NCBI RefSeq assembly: GCF_031755915.1
Contig: NC_083379.1
Coordinates: forward strand, 17,345,501 to 17,409,500
DNA: 64,000 nt
Reading direction: 5' to 3'
From: Ziziphus jujuba
Taxonomy: Eukaryota; Streptophyta; Magnoliopsida; Rosales; Rhamnaceae
Positions 25,337 through 35,788 of this stretch are shown here, in pieces. The stretch's first letter is position 1. Each line of letters begins with the position of its first letter. The translations under genes and the position numbers were made by a program. The notes beneath the pieces were generated by a model, which made no database searches, was not told the origin of the DNA, and worked only from the letters and a program-made list of their open reading frames with translations.

Positions 25337-25396
25337 CCTGTCCGAAGGCTAGTACTCTTGCCAGAAGCCTACAATACCTGCATGAAGGCTAATACC
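25337..25396 (-). repeat. Minisatellite, reversed, about three units
   Basis: Three units containing the reverse complement of AGCCTTCGG (CCGAAGGCT, AGAAGCCT, TGAAGGCT). Its orientation agrees with the reverse family A unit around it. Confidence 0.8.
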
Positions 25397-26920
25397 TAGA
25401 TTTCTATTGCCAGTGTTGTATGAACTTTCCCACTACAATACAATGTTACACACATACCTCTAAATCCATTAAATCATCAATTCAGACAAATACAACAATT
25501 GTGCAGTTGACAATAACAACAACAACAATAATAAGAAAAGTAACAACTATAATTAGGTAAAATAAAACTAAAAATGATTAATGAATTACATTAACTGAAC
25601 ACTCATAGCAGGGATACATCAGATGTACCGTATGATACACCAACATACAGTCCCATGATATCAATTGTCCGTATGTATACTACTACCAATATAGTCATGG
25701 ATGGTTGTCTATAATGGCCATGTAACCCATTGATCTCATAGGTAGTAAAAATACAATACTAAGGCTTTCATGAGCCAAACAGTGTCATTGCCCTGGTATG
25801 GTGTGGTACACCTAACACATAACATGACATATATATGTATTGAAAGGATACCTGAAGCACCATACTATATACCAGCACTGCCAAGTGATGCTTGGCATCC
25901 CAAATACCACTTGATAAATGGGGGGAAAAGTAAGAACTTGCCATCCTATGGCTAAAAGGGATGGCTAATGTTATCACAATTATAATACCTGCCTACTCTC
26001 TCTCACCTCAATGTTTATAGAAATGGTTAAATCTACCGTCCTTCTGCCATGGGGAGGGTGGTTAATGCCATCTCTATAAAGTATTTGCCTACTCCCACTC
26101 ACCGCAACTCACAAAAAATGACTAATATAACATGTGCACTAATCAATAAACATAACAGTACAAAATACCACTATTGTATGGTACATCTATAGACTAACTA
26201 GTCACATAAAATTATATAATTACAAAAATATCTACTGCTCATAATTACATTTTAAATCCATAATGAAATGTTTTAAATCAATAAATAAAATAAATGGATG
26301 AATACATCATTAATAAACAAATAAAAATAAGAAAAATAGTAACAAAATTTAAATATAACGAATAATCTAACAATCTCGATAAACTCAAGCATAAGTTTAA
26401 CTATTTAAATATTACCTAAAAGTCAATAACCAATAACAAAAATTTTTGAAAACCAAAATATAATTTTTAGGAAAAACAGATCACATTAAAATCATCTTAA
26501 TATTAAATATTTTTATAACTCTTAATTCTTTAAAATTAATAAATAAATGTACAAATAAAGAAACAAACAAACAAATAATTTTGCAACATCATTCACATTT
26601 ACTTAATTATGAACACTCACACCTAGATATATTTATATATATATATATATATACCCATATAAATATACATGTTATAAGATTATGATTGTTTTATGAAACC
26701 TAAAATTTATGGTAAATGATTTTACAACTCAAACGTAGTTTATAATCAAAATTTAAAGTGTTAAACCTTTAAAAAGAAGTAGACCATCATTTAAAACAAA
26801 TTAATGAATGAATAAGTTTAATTAAACATAAGCCTCTAAAACCCTTTAGAATCTTTTAAAATACCCAATTAATAATAACAATTTGTTAAATAACATAATT
26901 AAATCCAAATTTAAAACTAA

Positions 26921-26925
<5 letters not shown>

Positions 26926-26955
<30 letters not shown>
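26926..26955. repeat. TG microsatellite
   Basis: About fifteen TG units. It lies at the same place in the family A unit as the AT/GT zone at 2400-2442 and has grown differently. Confidence 0.92.
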
Positions 26956-26958
<3 letters not shown>

Positions 26959-26970
26959 AAAGAAATGGTA

Positions 26971-27202
26971 TGGAAGTCCACATCCGATTATGCTGTGGAC
27001 CTCCTCAAAGACGATGGTTTCTAAAGAAAGCATTATCTTATGTATAGTATTAACGACCATTTTGAAGAAACCGTTATCTTTGGATATAGTAATGACGACG
27101 TTTTTGAAGAAACCATTGTCTTTGTCTATAGTATTGACAACAGTTTCTTCAAAACCATCATCTTTACGGAGGTCCACACCATCACAAGATGTGGACGTCT
27201 GC
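26971..27202. mobile_element. Small inverted-repeat element (MITE-like)
   Basis: The left arm (about 26971-27035, with GTCCACATC and GTGGACCTCC) is the reverse complement of the right arm (about 27140-27202, GGAGGTCCAC and GATGTGGAC) with few mismatches. Between them the word GAAGAAACCGTTATCTTTG and relatives recur three times at about 48-bp spacing, once inverted. Such arms plus subterminal repeats suggest a non-autonomous DNA transposon, perhaps CACTA-like. The frames on both strands here are by-products of the symmetry. It sits in the AT/GT zone of the reverse family A unit, which continues on both sides. Confidence 0.65.
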
Positions 27203-27285
27203 ACCATAGATGGTATACATATATATACATATATATTTATTTTACTGCAAAACAAAATTTAGGAAATATGTCACCCATAACACCT

Positions 27286-27434
27286 GTAACACCCCACCTC
27301 CACTCGCAAACCTATCACTCTTGGCTAATATTATCCCAAATTTAGTCACCACACTTGATAATCATCCTATCTTTACCAATACTATCCACGGTTTAGCCAT
27401 CGCACTTGGTATGAGATTTTTTGTTCAGAGCTTC
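27286..27434 (+). other. Unassigned fragment between family A and a gypsy LTR
   Basis: The stretch begins TGTAACACCCCACCTCC, which looks like the start of another TGTAAC-type LTR on the plus strand, and contains ACCTATCACTCTTGGCTAAT-like sequence not seen elsewhere in the window. It runs directly into the gypsy LTR at 27435. It may be a small piece of a different repeat carried in with the gypsy fragment. Confidence 0.35.
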
Positions 27435-28564
27435 TGATATGAACCTAGGACGACCTGCTCCTAAACCCGTATTATATTAGCCCGGATCTAATTATGTTCA
27501 AGTTCTAATGGTCACCTTGACCTCTAACCAACCTGTGATTAGAAACCTTGGTATATAATGAAGATGCCACAATAGGTGATGGAAGGCCTATTGATTAGTC
27601 AAACTAAAACACTCATTCACTAATGGTGTTTTACGTGTTCAAAAGAACAAAGAGAATTCAATCTCACAAATAATTTTCTGTATCAAACCAAATTTGTATT
27701 CTTATTGAAAAATAAGCCTTTAAATAGGCTACAAAGCCATGAAATAAAACCCTAAAAACAAAGGGAAAACCGGCCATACAAAGTAGTTTCCTATGGTGGC
27801 CGAAATTCACACTCCTTTCCTAATCTAATTTGGATTAATTAATTCCTTTATTTTGAATTAGGAATTAATTAATTTACAATGAAAATAATAAAATAATAAA
27901 TTTCCTAAACTTATTGTTCCAGAAAATAAATAAATAAAAACTAAAAAGTAATTGTAATTTCCTAAAACAAAAAGTAGAATCAAATTAGGAAACTATAATA
28001 CCAGCTTTTTGACTAAGTTGACTTTCACCAATCTTTGACCAAATTGAGCTCCAAATCAACTTAAATATGCATTTTAGGATGCCAAATAAGCTGAATATGA
28101 AGTCCCACACGTTGCCCATGCTTGGAAGAGGAAGAAAAAGCCAACTCAGCAAAATACAGTAAAGCTAGCACAAAATACAGTAAAAAACGGGCCAAATTTG
28201 AAGCTGTCCGTACAACCCCTTTTTGAATGCCTTTGAAGCTGCCTTGAATTGATTCCATATCCTCTTAGACATATTTATTGAATCCATAAAGAGTTGGAAC
28301 CATTTCATGCTGCCCATTGTCCATATTTGCACCAAAACTACTACCCAGGTCCGTATCGGCTTCAACCACTTGGATGCTTAGAATAGACTTTGTATCTTCA
28401 AGTATGGACAAGCTCTGTTGAGATTGTTTACCCCCTGTATAAATACTCCAAGGTTGTCCTTAAATCTTTTAATTTGAGCTCTTGTGATTGGCCTAGTCTT
28501 CATCCGTGTCGGGTCAGCACCTCAGCGGGTTATCGATTGAGCGGGCTCGGGCGGAATCACATCA
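27435..28564 (-). repeat. 3' LTR of the reverse gypsy element
   Basis: 1130 bp, closely related to 7897-9023, with the edges TGAT and ATCA. On the minus strand it starts TGATGTGATTCCGCC. It carries the LTR-encoded PITRAQ-type tail like the other members. Confidence 0.9.
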
Positions 28565-28577
28565 TTCCCCTTCTTTT
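28565..28577 (-). promoter_or_regulatory. Polypurine tract
   Basis: On the minus strand AAAAGAAGGGGAA lies directly before the LTR start TGATG. It primes plus-strand synthesis in LTR retrotransposons and confirms that this is the 3' LTR. Confidence 0.9.
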
Positions 28578-29480
28578 GAAAAGGATTTGTCCTCAAATCA
28601 AGATCATCACCTGCAGAAAAAGGAGTTAAATCAGCAATATTAAATGCAGAACTAACACTATACTCACCTATTAAATTAAGTTTGTAGGTATTCTCGTTAA
28701 TCCGTTCCAAAACTTGAAAAAGTCCATCCATAGGGGGCATGGGCTTTGACTTTCTTTGTTTAGGAAACCTTTCCTTTCGTAAGTGCAAGCAAACCAATTC
28801 TCCTGGGTCAAACACTATTACAACAAAATATAGAAACACATGCTCATTATGGTAAAAATTACACTTTTTAAAGTTAGCAAACAATATTTTCCAAATTTTC
28901 AAATTTCCACTAAGTACAGCTCTCAACAATGCATATAAAGTTCTATGCAATAAAGACATATTTAAATAAGTATCTTTAAAATTCATGGTCAGCAATGATT
29001 TCTTATGCATAATTAATTTATTAACATCACCAAAGCTAAGATAAAAAATTTAATTTTTCTTTTCTTGTCTTCCTTTTCCTTTCTCACTCACGGCCATCTC
29101 ACCTTCCTCACTCTCGACTTTTGCACCAAATTTCTCACTCTTGGTTTTATTAAAATTTTTCCACACAACCTGAGTATTAGAAGACTTACCTTGGACAGTA
29201 AGCTACCTTTTCCCTCTTGATTGGATGGTGAAGCCGTTAATGCCACACTAGCCTTCTCCTTGAGTGTTTCGGCCTCCCTCTTTTGTTGGATTTGTAATTG
29301 GTCTCTGTAGACCTCCTTGGGAGTCAATGGCTCCAGCTTGATTTTCTTCTCTTTAAACCTGAAAACAACACTATTTTCTCGACCAAAATGAGTAGCATCT
29401 TTGTCAAATTGCCATGGTTTACCTAGTAAAATATGTCCGGCATGCATTGGTACAATAGCAGCTATATGTGAAAGTAGGGG
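28565..29480 (-). pseudogene. Rearranged gypsy pol: protease end, integrase and RT pieces, integrase C-terminus
   Basis: The frame at 29088-29486 starts in the protease end (VPMHAGHILLGKPWQFDKDA, the LLG-PW motif) and continues through the LEPLTPKEVYRDQLQ spacer. The frame at 28522-29010 then shows four parts in an unusual order: the pre-RT KSLLTMNFKDTYLN block, an integrase-core piece (HRTLYALLRAVLSGNLKIW), a reverse-transcriptase piece (LFANFKKCNF, FVV), and the integrase C-terminus (VFDPGELVCLHLRKERFPKQ, GLFQVLERINENTYKLNL, SAFNIADLTPF). The catalytic FDD of RT and the integrase triad are absent. The RT-to-integrase junction is the same as in the element at 33325-36921. Confidence 0.85.
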
Positions 29481-30295
29481 GTCCAAAATAAAGGGAATAG
29501 GGGTATAGGCTAGGCTTAGTTTCCTAAAAAAATAGAGGAATGACCTAAAATTAAAAGCTTGATGATGTTGGTTTTAAACGCCTGATCTGGGATTGTTGTC
29601 AGCCAGTGGGCTACCAAATTTACAGGCTGAGCTTGCTGATGAGTGGGTTTCACCAACGATCTACATGTGTCTAACTTATGTGGCTAAAAAATGACCAACT
29701 CTAGCCAACCTATGACAAAGGAAGAGAGAGAGAGAGTCCTTTTCGTGGGGGAGGAGAGAGAAAAGAAAAGGAAAAAGAAATAAAGAATATGCCACTTGAA
29801 CCTATAGATTGTTAACACATGGCATCCTTTAGGGATATTTTTCAAAAATCTCTTTATATGCTTTTGATAAAAACTACCTAGTAAAGTTAGTCTTAGAAAA
29901 AAATAAGTACAAATTTGGAGATCCATAATTTTTCAATTGTAAATCCTAATTAAGTGTGTCACTAGTGTATGAACTCGTATCGATGAGCATTATACATGGG
30001 TATAGAAATCAAAACCATAATTTATAAGGGTAAAAAATCAATATTGGCCTTGATTGACTTGTCTGAAGCATACATTGTTCTAATCATAACTTCTTAATCT
30101 CAATTTTGATTTTAACATGCTCCTAATCTATGAACTCAAGTCAATGAGTACTTTGTCATGGTGTCTCGGTCAAAGTGAAAATTTTCTTGCAGAAAAAAGT
30201 CAACCGTGGAGCCCATTTGATCAATCTCAATCAACCTTGATCAAACCTAGCCAAAAGTTCAAATTTAGAGCATTTTCTTGAGCCAAAGTATTACA
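29481..30295 (-). repeat. 5' part of the reverse family A unit
   Basis: This is the TGTAAC end of the family A copy. On the minus strand it shows repeated TTGACC/TTGATCAA words and two ACTAGTG/GAACTCGTATCGATGAG-type blocks shared with 7560-7600, 17235-17260 and 17695-17720. A GA-rich run is at 29718-29780. It has no coding content. Confidence 0.7.
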
Positions 30296-31278
30296 GCTAA
30301 TGTACTATTTATAACAAAGAACAATGACAGCAATGAATGGATGTTTGCTCTAGAAGGGGGGAGAGTTTTCATAGTTAACAATGTAACTTGTAAAGTTAAA
30401 GTTGCATGATTCATGTTTGGAATGCATTTAAAGTCATTGGCTTGTATGTTTTGAATGCAATTGCTGTTTTAGGTTATGTTTTAATTTCTTTTATTAAAAA
30501 TTTGAGTAAAACTACATTTTGGCATAGAATGCTAGGCCATATTAGCAAGAAAGAACTAATTGAGCTTAGTAAAATAAGACTTTTATCTAGATATAAAAGT
30601 GAAAAACTTAACTTTTGTGACGATTTCATATATGGCTAGTAAGTTAGAGTGAAGTTTAACATTGTAGTTCACACAACTAAAAGAACGTTGGATTACATTC
30701 ATTCAAATTTATAGAGACTATTCAAAAAGAGTTGGGGTCTACATGTTCTGCAAATACTTTATCACTTTTATTGATGACTATTCAAGAAAAGTTGGGCCTA
30801 CATGTTGAAGACCAAGGATGAAGCTTTCCAAAATTTCAAAGAATGGAAAAACTATTTCTGAAAATGAGATGGGAGAAATGATTAAAAGGCTCTAGACGGA
30901 TAATGAACTCGAGTAGTACAATGAATTTTTTAATTCATATTGCAATGGGTATGTGTCGTTAGACATAAAAGAGTAAGAATGACACCTCAACAAAATGGTC
31001 TAGCTGAAAGATGAATAGGATCATTTTGGACAGGGTGAGAAGTATGTTGTCCAACAATAAATTTCCTATATAGTTTTGGGTACAAAAGTTGTACATACAG
31101 CTGGGATTTGATTATATGTGTAAATATGCTACTATTGAGTTAAAACTCCCACCAAAATATGGTTTAAGCATTCACCAAATCTTAGCAATCAAAAAAGTCT
31201 TTGGTTTCACTTCATTTGTACATGTTAATGAAGGCAAGTTACATCAAAGATCAATGAAGCGTATCTTCTTAGGGAATC
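30296..31278 (+). pseudogene. Copia pol: gag-pre-integrase and integrase remnant
   Basis: After the family A insertion the copia frame resumes. The gag-pre-integrase motif FWHRMLGHISKKELIELSK is clear at about 30520-30580. Integrase core signs follow: FITFIDDYSRKVW near 30768-30800 with a partial duplication of the YSRKVG stretch (30718-30745 and 30778-30805), then QNGLAER and the downstream MKRIFLG at 31254-31276. Multiple stops and shifts make it non-functional. Confidence 0.8.
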
Positions 31279-32367
31279 TGATGCGAATCTGCCCGAGCCC
31301 GCACAACCGACAACCCGTTAGGGTGCTGACCCGATACGGATGAAGACCAGGCCGATCACAAGGACTCAAGTTAAGAGGTTTAGGGACAAGCTTGATGCCT
31401 TTATCCAAGGGATAATTCATTCTCAATAGGGCTTGTTCATATCCGAAGATCCAAGACCTGTTTTGGGCATACAAGTGGTGGAAGCCGATACGGACCCGGA
31501 TAGCAGTTTTGGTGCATTTATGGATGCTAGGCAGCGGGAAATGGGTTAAACTCTTCTTGAATTCAATTGATATCACTAAGAAGTCATGGGAATGGTCAAG
31601 ACCAGAGCTTTGCTGGTCATTTAAGTGGTATGCACATGAGAGAGAAAATGGCCGAGTTTTACTGTATTTTGCTAAGTTGGCTTTTTCTCTTTCCTCCAAG
31701 CAAGGACAATGTGTGGGACTTCATGATCAGCCTATTTGGCATCCTAAAAAACATATGGAAGCTGATTTGGAGCCTAAATTTGTCAAAGATTGGTCAAAGT
31801 CAACTTAGTTAAAAAGATAGTATTTTAGTTTCCTAATTTGATTTCTACTTTTTGTTTTAGGAAATTATCTTTACTTTTAAATTTTATTTATTTATTTACT
31901 GGACAAATAAGTTTAGGAAAGTTATTATTTTCATTGTAAATTAATTAATTTCTAATTCAAAATAAAGGAATTAATTAATCAAAATTAGATTAGGAAAGGA
32001 TAGAGAAAATTCGGTCACTTTAGGAAACATCAAGCATGGACGGTTTTCCTTTTAGCTTTTAAGGTTTTATTTGTTTCCTTTTAGCCTAATAAAAGGGCTT
32101 GTTTTGAGGAAGAACACACCATTAATAATGCTCAGAATTTATTTTGTGAGATTAAATTTCTCTTTATTCTTTTGAACACCTAAAACACCATTAGTGAGTG
32201 AATGTTTTAGTTTGACTTACCAATAGGAAATCCATCACCTATTGTGGCATCTTCGATATACCAAGGTTTCTAATCACAGGTTGGTTAGGGGTTAAGGTTA
32301 CCATTAGAAATTAGATCTGGGCTAATATAATACGGGTTTAGGCATAGGTTGTCATAGGTTTGTATCA
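31279..32367 (+). mobile_element. Gypsy solo LTR inserted in the copia pol
   Basis: A single 1089-bp LTR starts TGATGCGAATCTGCC and ends GGTTTGTATCA, belonging to the same gypsy lineage as 35789-36921 and 27435-28564. GAATC (31274-31278) and GTATC (32368-32372) flank it, a 5-bp duplication with one mismatch. The copia frame continues in step across it (IFLG before, YGVKGYKIWNL after). Near its start it encodes MKTRPITRTQVKRFRDKLDA, the LTR-encoded tail of pol. No internal sequence remains. Confidence 0.88.
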
Positions 32368-33325
32368 GTATCCATATGGTGTCAAAGGATATATAATATG
32401 GAATCTAGTTATTAAGAAGTATGTGATTAGTAAGGATATGATATTTAAAGAGTTTGAAATTCATGGTTCGGTAAAGGATGAAAAGATTCTATAGGGAAGT
32501 GAGACTAGCAAGGAGGCATATGACTTTGAAATTGAACTACATGACTATCTAAGTGAACATATGACTTGAAATGAGCATCTAGATACAAAGAGAATTCCAT
32601 AGATAACTATGAAAGGATCATGTAGATGATGCTGATGAAGATGAAAATCTTAAAAGTTGTAGTTGACTAGAAATAAGCCACAAAGGAAAGTTATAGCACT
32701 TGTTTGATATGTTTATGTAGATTGTGTTGCATTAGCTGTAGAAATTGTAGAATATATTCAATCTAACGAACCTAAAACTTAAGAAGAAGCTTTAAAATCA
32801 AAGGATTCAAAGATATGGAAGGCAGCCATAGATGATGAGACTTATTATTTGTTCAAGAGTCAATCTTGGAAGTTGATTGAAAACCCAAAAGGAGCAAGAG
32901 TAGTTGCTTTAAGTGGTGTTTCAAGAAGAAAGAAGTTGTACCCGGAGTTGAGCCACCATGGGTTTAAGCAAGACTGGTTGTTAGGAGCTTGCTGTACTTA
33001 TAGAGAAGGTGTTTATTAAAAAGAACTATTTATGGTTTAAGGTATTCTTCTAAGTAGTGGTATAAGAGATTTGGTAATTTCATATTTACAATTGGATCCG
33101 AGATAAGCAAGTTTGCTAATTTTGTTTACCTCAAGAAATTATTGGATGGTAAATTTATAGATCTTCTGCTTTATGTTGATGATATGTTAATGGTTTGTAA
33201 ACATAGATTTGATGTTGAAAAGTTAAAGAAGTCGATGGGTTTAGAATTTAAAATGAAAGACCTTGGAGAAACCAAGAAGATATATATTGACAAGTTCTCG
33301 AAGAAATTCAACATGGGAGCTGGTT
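32368..33325 (+). pseudogene. Copia pol: integrase end and reverse transcriptase remnant
   Basis: YGVKGYKIWNL at 32376-32408 is the usual link after the copia integrase. Reverse transcriptase starts near 32790 (SKIWKAAIDDE, SWKLIENPKG) and reaches the catalytic LLYVDDML motif at about 33166-33190, with the DLGETKKI and KKFNM blocks after it. The segment between the DLG and KKFNM blocks is shorter than the family norm. It ends at about 33325 in gypsy gag sequence. RNase H is missing. Confidence 0.82.
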
Positions 33326-33860
33326 AATACCAAGTCATTACCATAGGTTGCTACATCAAAAGCTTCAATCATTAACACAAGAAAGTAGGACCATGAAGGA
33401 TTATTATAAAAAGATGGAGATGCTTAATGATGAGGTTAAGTATGAATGAGGACCGTGAGGCAACCATGGCAAGGTTTTTGGGTGGTTTGAATCGTGAGGT
33501 AACCAACCAAGTGGAGTTATAATAATATGTAGAATTGGAGGAGATGCTTCATGTGGCCATCAAGATTGAAAACCAATTCAAGAGGAGGGGTACAAGCTCA
33601 CGGTCTGGTGGTGTTTCTAATAGCGGGAGGTCTAATTCAAGTGTTTGGAGAAGCAATCCTAACTCTGGAGCAAGGATAAAACCGAAGCAAGGAGATGAGA
33701 GCACTAATCGGCCAAGGAGAGATGCTAGGCCCAAACCTACTCAAGCACATAAATCTGAAGGTAAATCCGATCCTAAACCTTCAAGAACTTGAGATATTGT
33801 GTGTTTCTAATGTCAAAGGCGAGGACATATTGCCAACCAGTGTCCAAACTGAAGAATCAT
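33325..33860 (+). pseudogene. Gypsy gag C-terminal half with zinc knuckle
   Basis: The translation has DYYKKMEM, then a frame change, then EEMLHVAIKIENQFKRRGT at 33538-33590 and a basic, Ser/Arg/Pro-rich stretch to 33790. The CCHC knuckle at about 33798-33843 (C-F-x-C-Q-R-R-G-H-I-A-N-Q-C) keeps all four metal ligands, but the residue between the first two cysteines is a TAA stop. The protein would bind and pack the element RNA. Confidence 0.8.
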
Positions 33861-34079
33861 GGTGTTAAAGGACAATGGCAAGTTAGAATCCACTAGTGAT
33901 AAAGCTAAAATTGAGTCCAAGCTTGAAGAGGAAGAAATTGAAGATAAAACCGAGACTTTCAAAGCTTCAAATGTCGAATTGAGCTTGTGGCAAGGAAGGT
34001 GTTGACTGTATACAAGGATGAAGACCAAGTTCAAAGAGAGAACATCTTCCACACCCGATGTGAAATTCAAGATAACACT

Positions 34080-34553
34080 CATAGTATCATAATTGATAGT
34101 GGAAGTTGTGCTAATGTAATTAGTAATGTGGTAGTTTAGAAATTAGTGTTAACAACCATTAAACATCCCGAACCATATAGATTACAGTGGCTTAATGACA
34201 GTGGAGAGATGAAAGTGAAGAAACAAACCAAGGTAAATTTCAACATTGATAAATATGTGGATGTTATTTTGTGTGATGTTATTCCCATGCATGCTGACCA
34301 TATATTATTGGGGAGACCATGGCAATTTGATAAAGATACTATACATTATAGTCGAGAAAATACTATTGTTTTTAGAGTGAAAGGTAAAAAGATCAAGCTA
34401 GAGCCATTAACTCCAAAGGAGGTATTTAGAGACCAATTACAAATGCAACAAAGGAGGGAGGCCGAATGGCTACAGGACAAAGCAAGCATGGCACCCACGG
34501 CTTCATCATTTGTGAAGGAAGGTAAGACCGACTCATCCATCCAAGTATTCTAA
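34080..34553 (+). pseudogene. Gypsy aspartic protease and spacer
   Basis: IIDSGSCANVIS at about 34092-34125 is the active-site block, with Asp-Ser-Gly. A TAG stop follows soon after, then an open frame from 34146 with the DVIPMHADHILLGRPWQFD block (34275-34330, flap/LLG region) and the LEPLTPKEVFRDQLQMQQ spacer. It would release gag and pol proteins. It is broken by the stop near 34138. Confidence 0.82.
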
Positions 34554-34984
34554 ACCTGAAATTGAGGGGAAAAAGAGAGTGGCAGCTGAGAGGGAGAAAC
34601 AAAGTGAAAAAGCCAAGAGTGTGAAGAAAGGTGAGGTGGCCGAGAGTGGGAAAGAAAAAGAGAGGAAAAAAAAGAAAAAGAAAATTTTTTTATCTTACTT
34701 TAGGTGAGGTTAAAAAGGAAATTTTGAGTAGTAAACCATTGCTGGTCATGATTCATAAAGATGTTTATCTAAATGATCAAGCTAAACTTGAAGAACTTGA
34801 ATTGCAAGTTCTATTTCTTTTCTTTTACAGGAATTTAATTATGTCTTTCCGGAAGAAATTCTTAATGGTTTACCACCTATTCGAGGGATTGAACATCAAA
34901 TTGATTTTATGCCGGGAGCTACAATTCCTAATAGGCCTGCATAAAAGAGTAATCCCGAGGAAAAAAAGGAGTTACAAAGGCAGG

Positions 34985-35788
34985 TAAATGAGTTGCTTGA
35001 TAAAGATTATATTCGTGAGAGCATGAGTCCAAGTGATATCCTTATTTTGTTTGTACCTAAGAAAAATGGATCTTGGAGAATGTGTGTTGATTGTAGGGCT
35101 ATTAATAATATAACTATTAAATATAGGCATCAAATTCCTAGGTTAGATGATATGCTCGATAAATTATATGGTGCTTGCATGTTTACTAAAATTGATCTTA
35201 GGAATGAGTATCATCAAATTAGGATGAAAGAGGGTGACAAATGGAAAACCACTTTTAAAACTAAATATGGGTTGTATGATTAGTTAGTCATGCATTTTGA
35301 TCTAACTAGTGCACCTAGCACTTTTATAAGATTGATAAACCATGTTATGCATCCATTTATTGGAAAATTTATGGTTGTTTATTTTGATGATATTCTTGTA
35401 TATAGTAGAAACTTAAATGATTATGTAGGACACCTTAAGTTAGTTTTAGAAGTACTTAGGAAAGAAAGATTATTTGCTAAAATTAAAAGGTATGATTTTT
35501 GCCGAAATGAGCTTGTAATTCTAGGATTTGTTGTGATAGTGTTTGACCCAGGAGATTTGATTTGGTTACACTTAAGAAAGAAGAGGTTTCTAAAACAATG
35601 ATAATCAAAGCTTATGCCTCGTGGGGATGGACATTTTCAAGTCTTAGAGAGAATCAATGAAATGCTTATAAACTTGACTTGCTAGTTGAGTATAATGTGA
35701 GTGCTACATTTAATGTTGCTGATTTATTTCCATTTCCTGCAGGTGATGACTTTGATTTGTGGACAAATCATTTTCAAGAGGAGGAAAA
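34985..35788 (+). pseudogene. Gypsy reverse transcriptase fused to integrase C-terminus
   Basis: Reverse transcriptase is recognisable from [12 protein letters not shown] (34997) through [32 protein letters not shown], one TAG stop at 35281-35283, then the catalytic YFDDILVYS (35380-35406) and LFAKIKRYDF. At about 35532 the frame passes from the RT end (LGFVV) straight into the integrase C-terminus (VFDPGDLIWLHLRKKRF). RNase H and the integrase zinc-binding and catalytic domains, normally about 700 residues, are absent. Further stops interrupt the integrase tail. The deletion junction matches the one at 28795-28850. Confidence 0.88.
35774..35788 (+). promoter_or_regulatory. Polypurine tract
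   Basis: CAAGAGGAGGAAAA lies directly before the LTR start TGATGAG. It is the plus-strand primer site and supports 35789 as the 3' LTR edge. Confidence 0.88.

Larger units (their letters stand above)
27435..29480 (-). mobile_element. Ty3/gypsy element, 3' part, reverse orientation
   Basis: It contains a 3' LTR (27435-28564), a polypurine tract and a rearranged pol with pieces of protease, pre-RT spacer, integrase, RT end and integrase C-terminus. The 5' end is cut within the protease at about 29480, where the reverse family A sequence resumes. Because gag and the 5' LTR are missing, the insertion was truncated or later deleted; no target duplication was found (GCTTC precedes 27435). Confidence 0.8.
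24552..30295 (-). mobile_element. Family A LTR, reverse orientation, itself interrupted
   Basis: Read on the minus strand it begins TGTAATACTTTGG at 30295 and ends AAATCTGAGA at 24552. The bases before and after in the copia gag-pol are ACTAA (24547-24551) and GCTAA (30296-30300), a 5-bp duplication with one mismatch. Family features in reverse order include the TTGACC-rich zone (29950-30290), the GA-rich run (29718-29780), the GT/AT microsatellites, the ATAC(A)GTA block (25600-25880) and the minisatellite (25337-25396). Foreign inserts within it are the inverted-repeat element 26971-27202 and the stretch 27286-29480. Confidence 0.75.
23470..33325 (+). mobile_element. Ty1/copia element remnant, split three ways
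   Basis: Pieces of one plus-strand copia element occur at 23470-24551 (5' LTR end, primer site, gag), 30296-31278 (gag-pre-integrase and integrase) and 32368-33325 (end of integrase to reverse transcriptase). They are separated by a reverse family A unit and by a gypsy solo LTR, each with a short target duplication, and the copia reading order is continuous across both insertions. At 33325 it breaks off against a gypsy gag. The 3' part of pol and the 3' LTR are missing. Only the three pieces belong to this element. Confidence 0.8.

Noticed and set aside
26917..27345. Two opposite frames of about 112 codons with Thr-His or Cys-Val repeats
   Set aside because: The repeats come from a TG microsatellite and the inverted-repeat element.
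27286..27434. A full new family A copy starting at TGTAACACCCC
   Set aside because: Only about 150 bases exist and they do not follow the family order; kept as an unassigned fragment.
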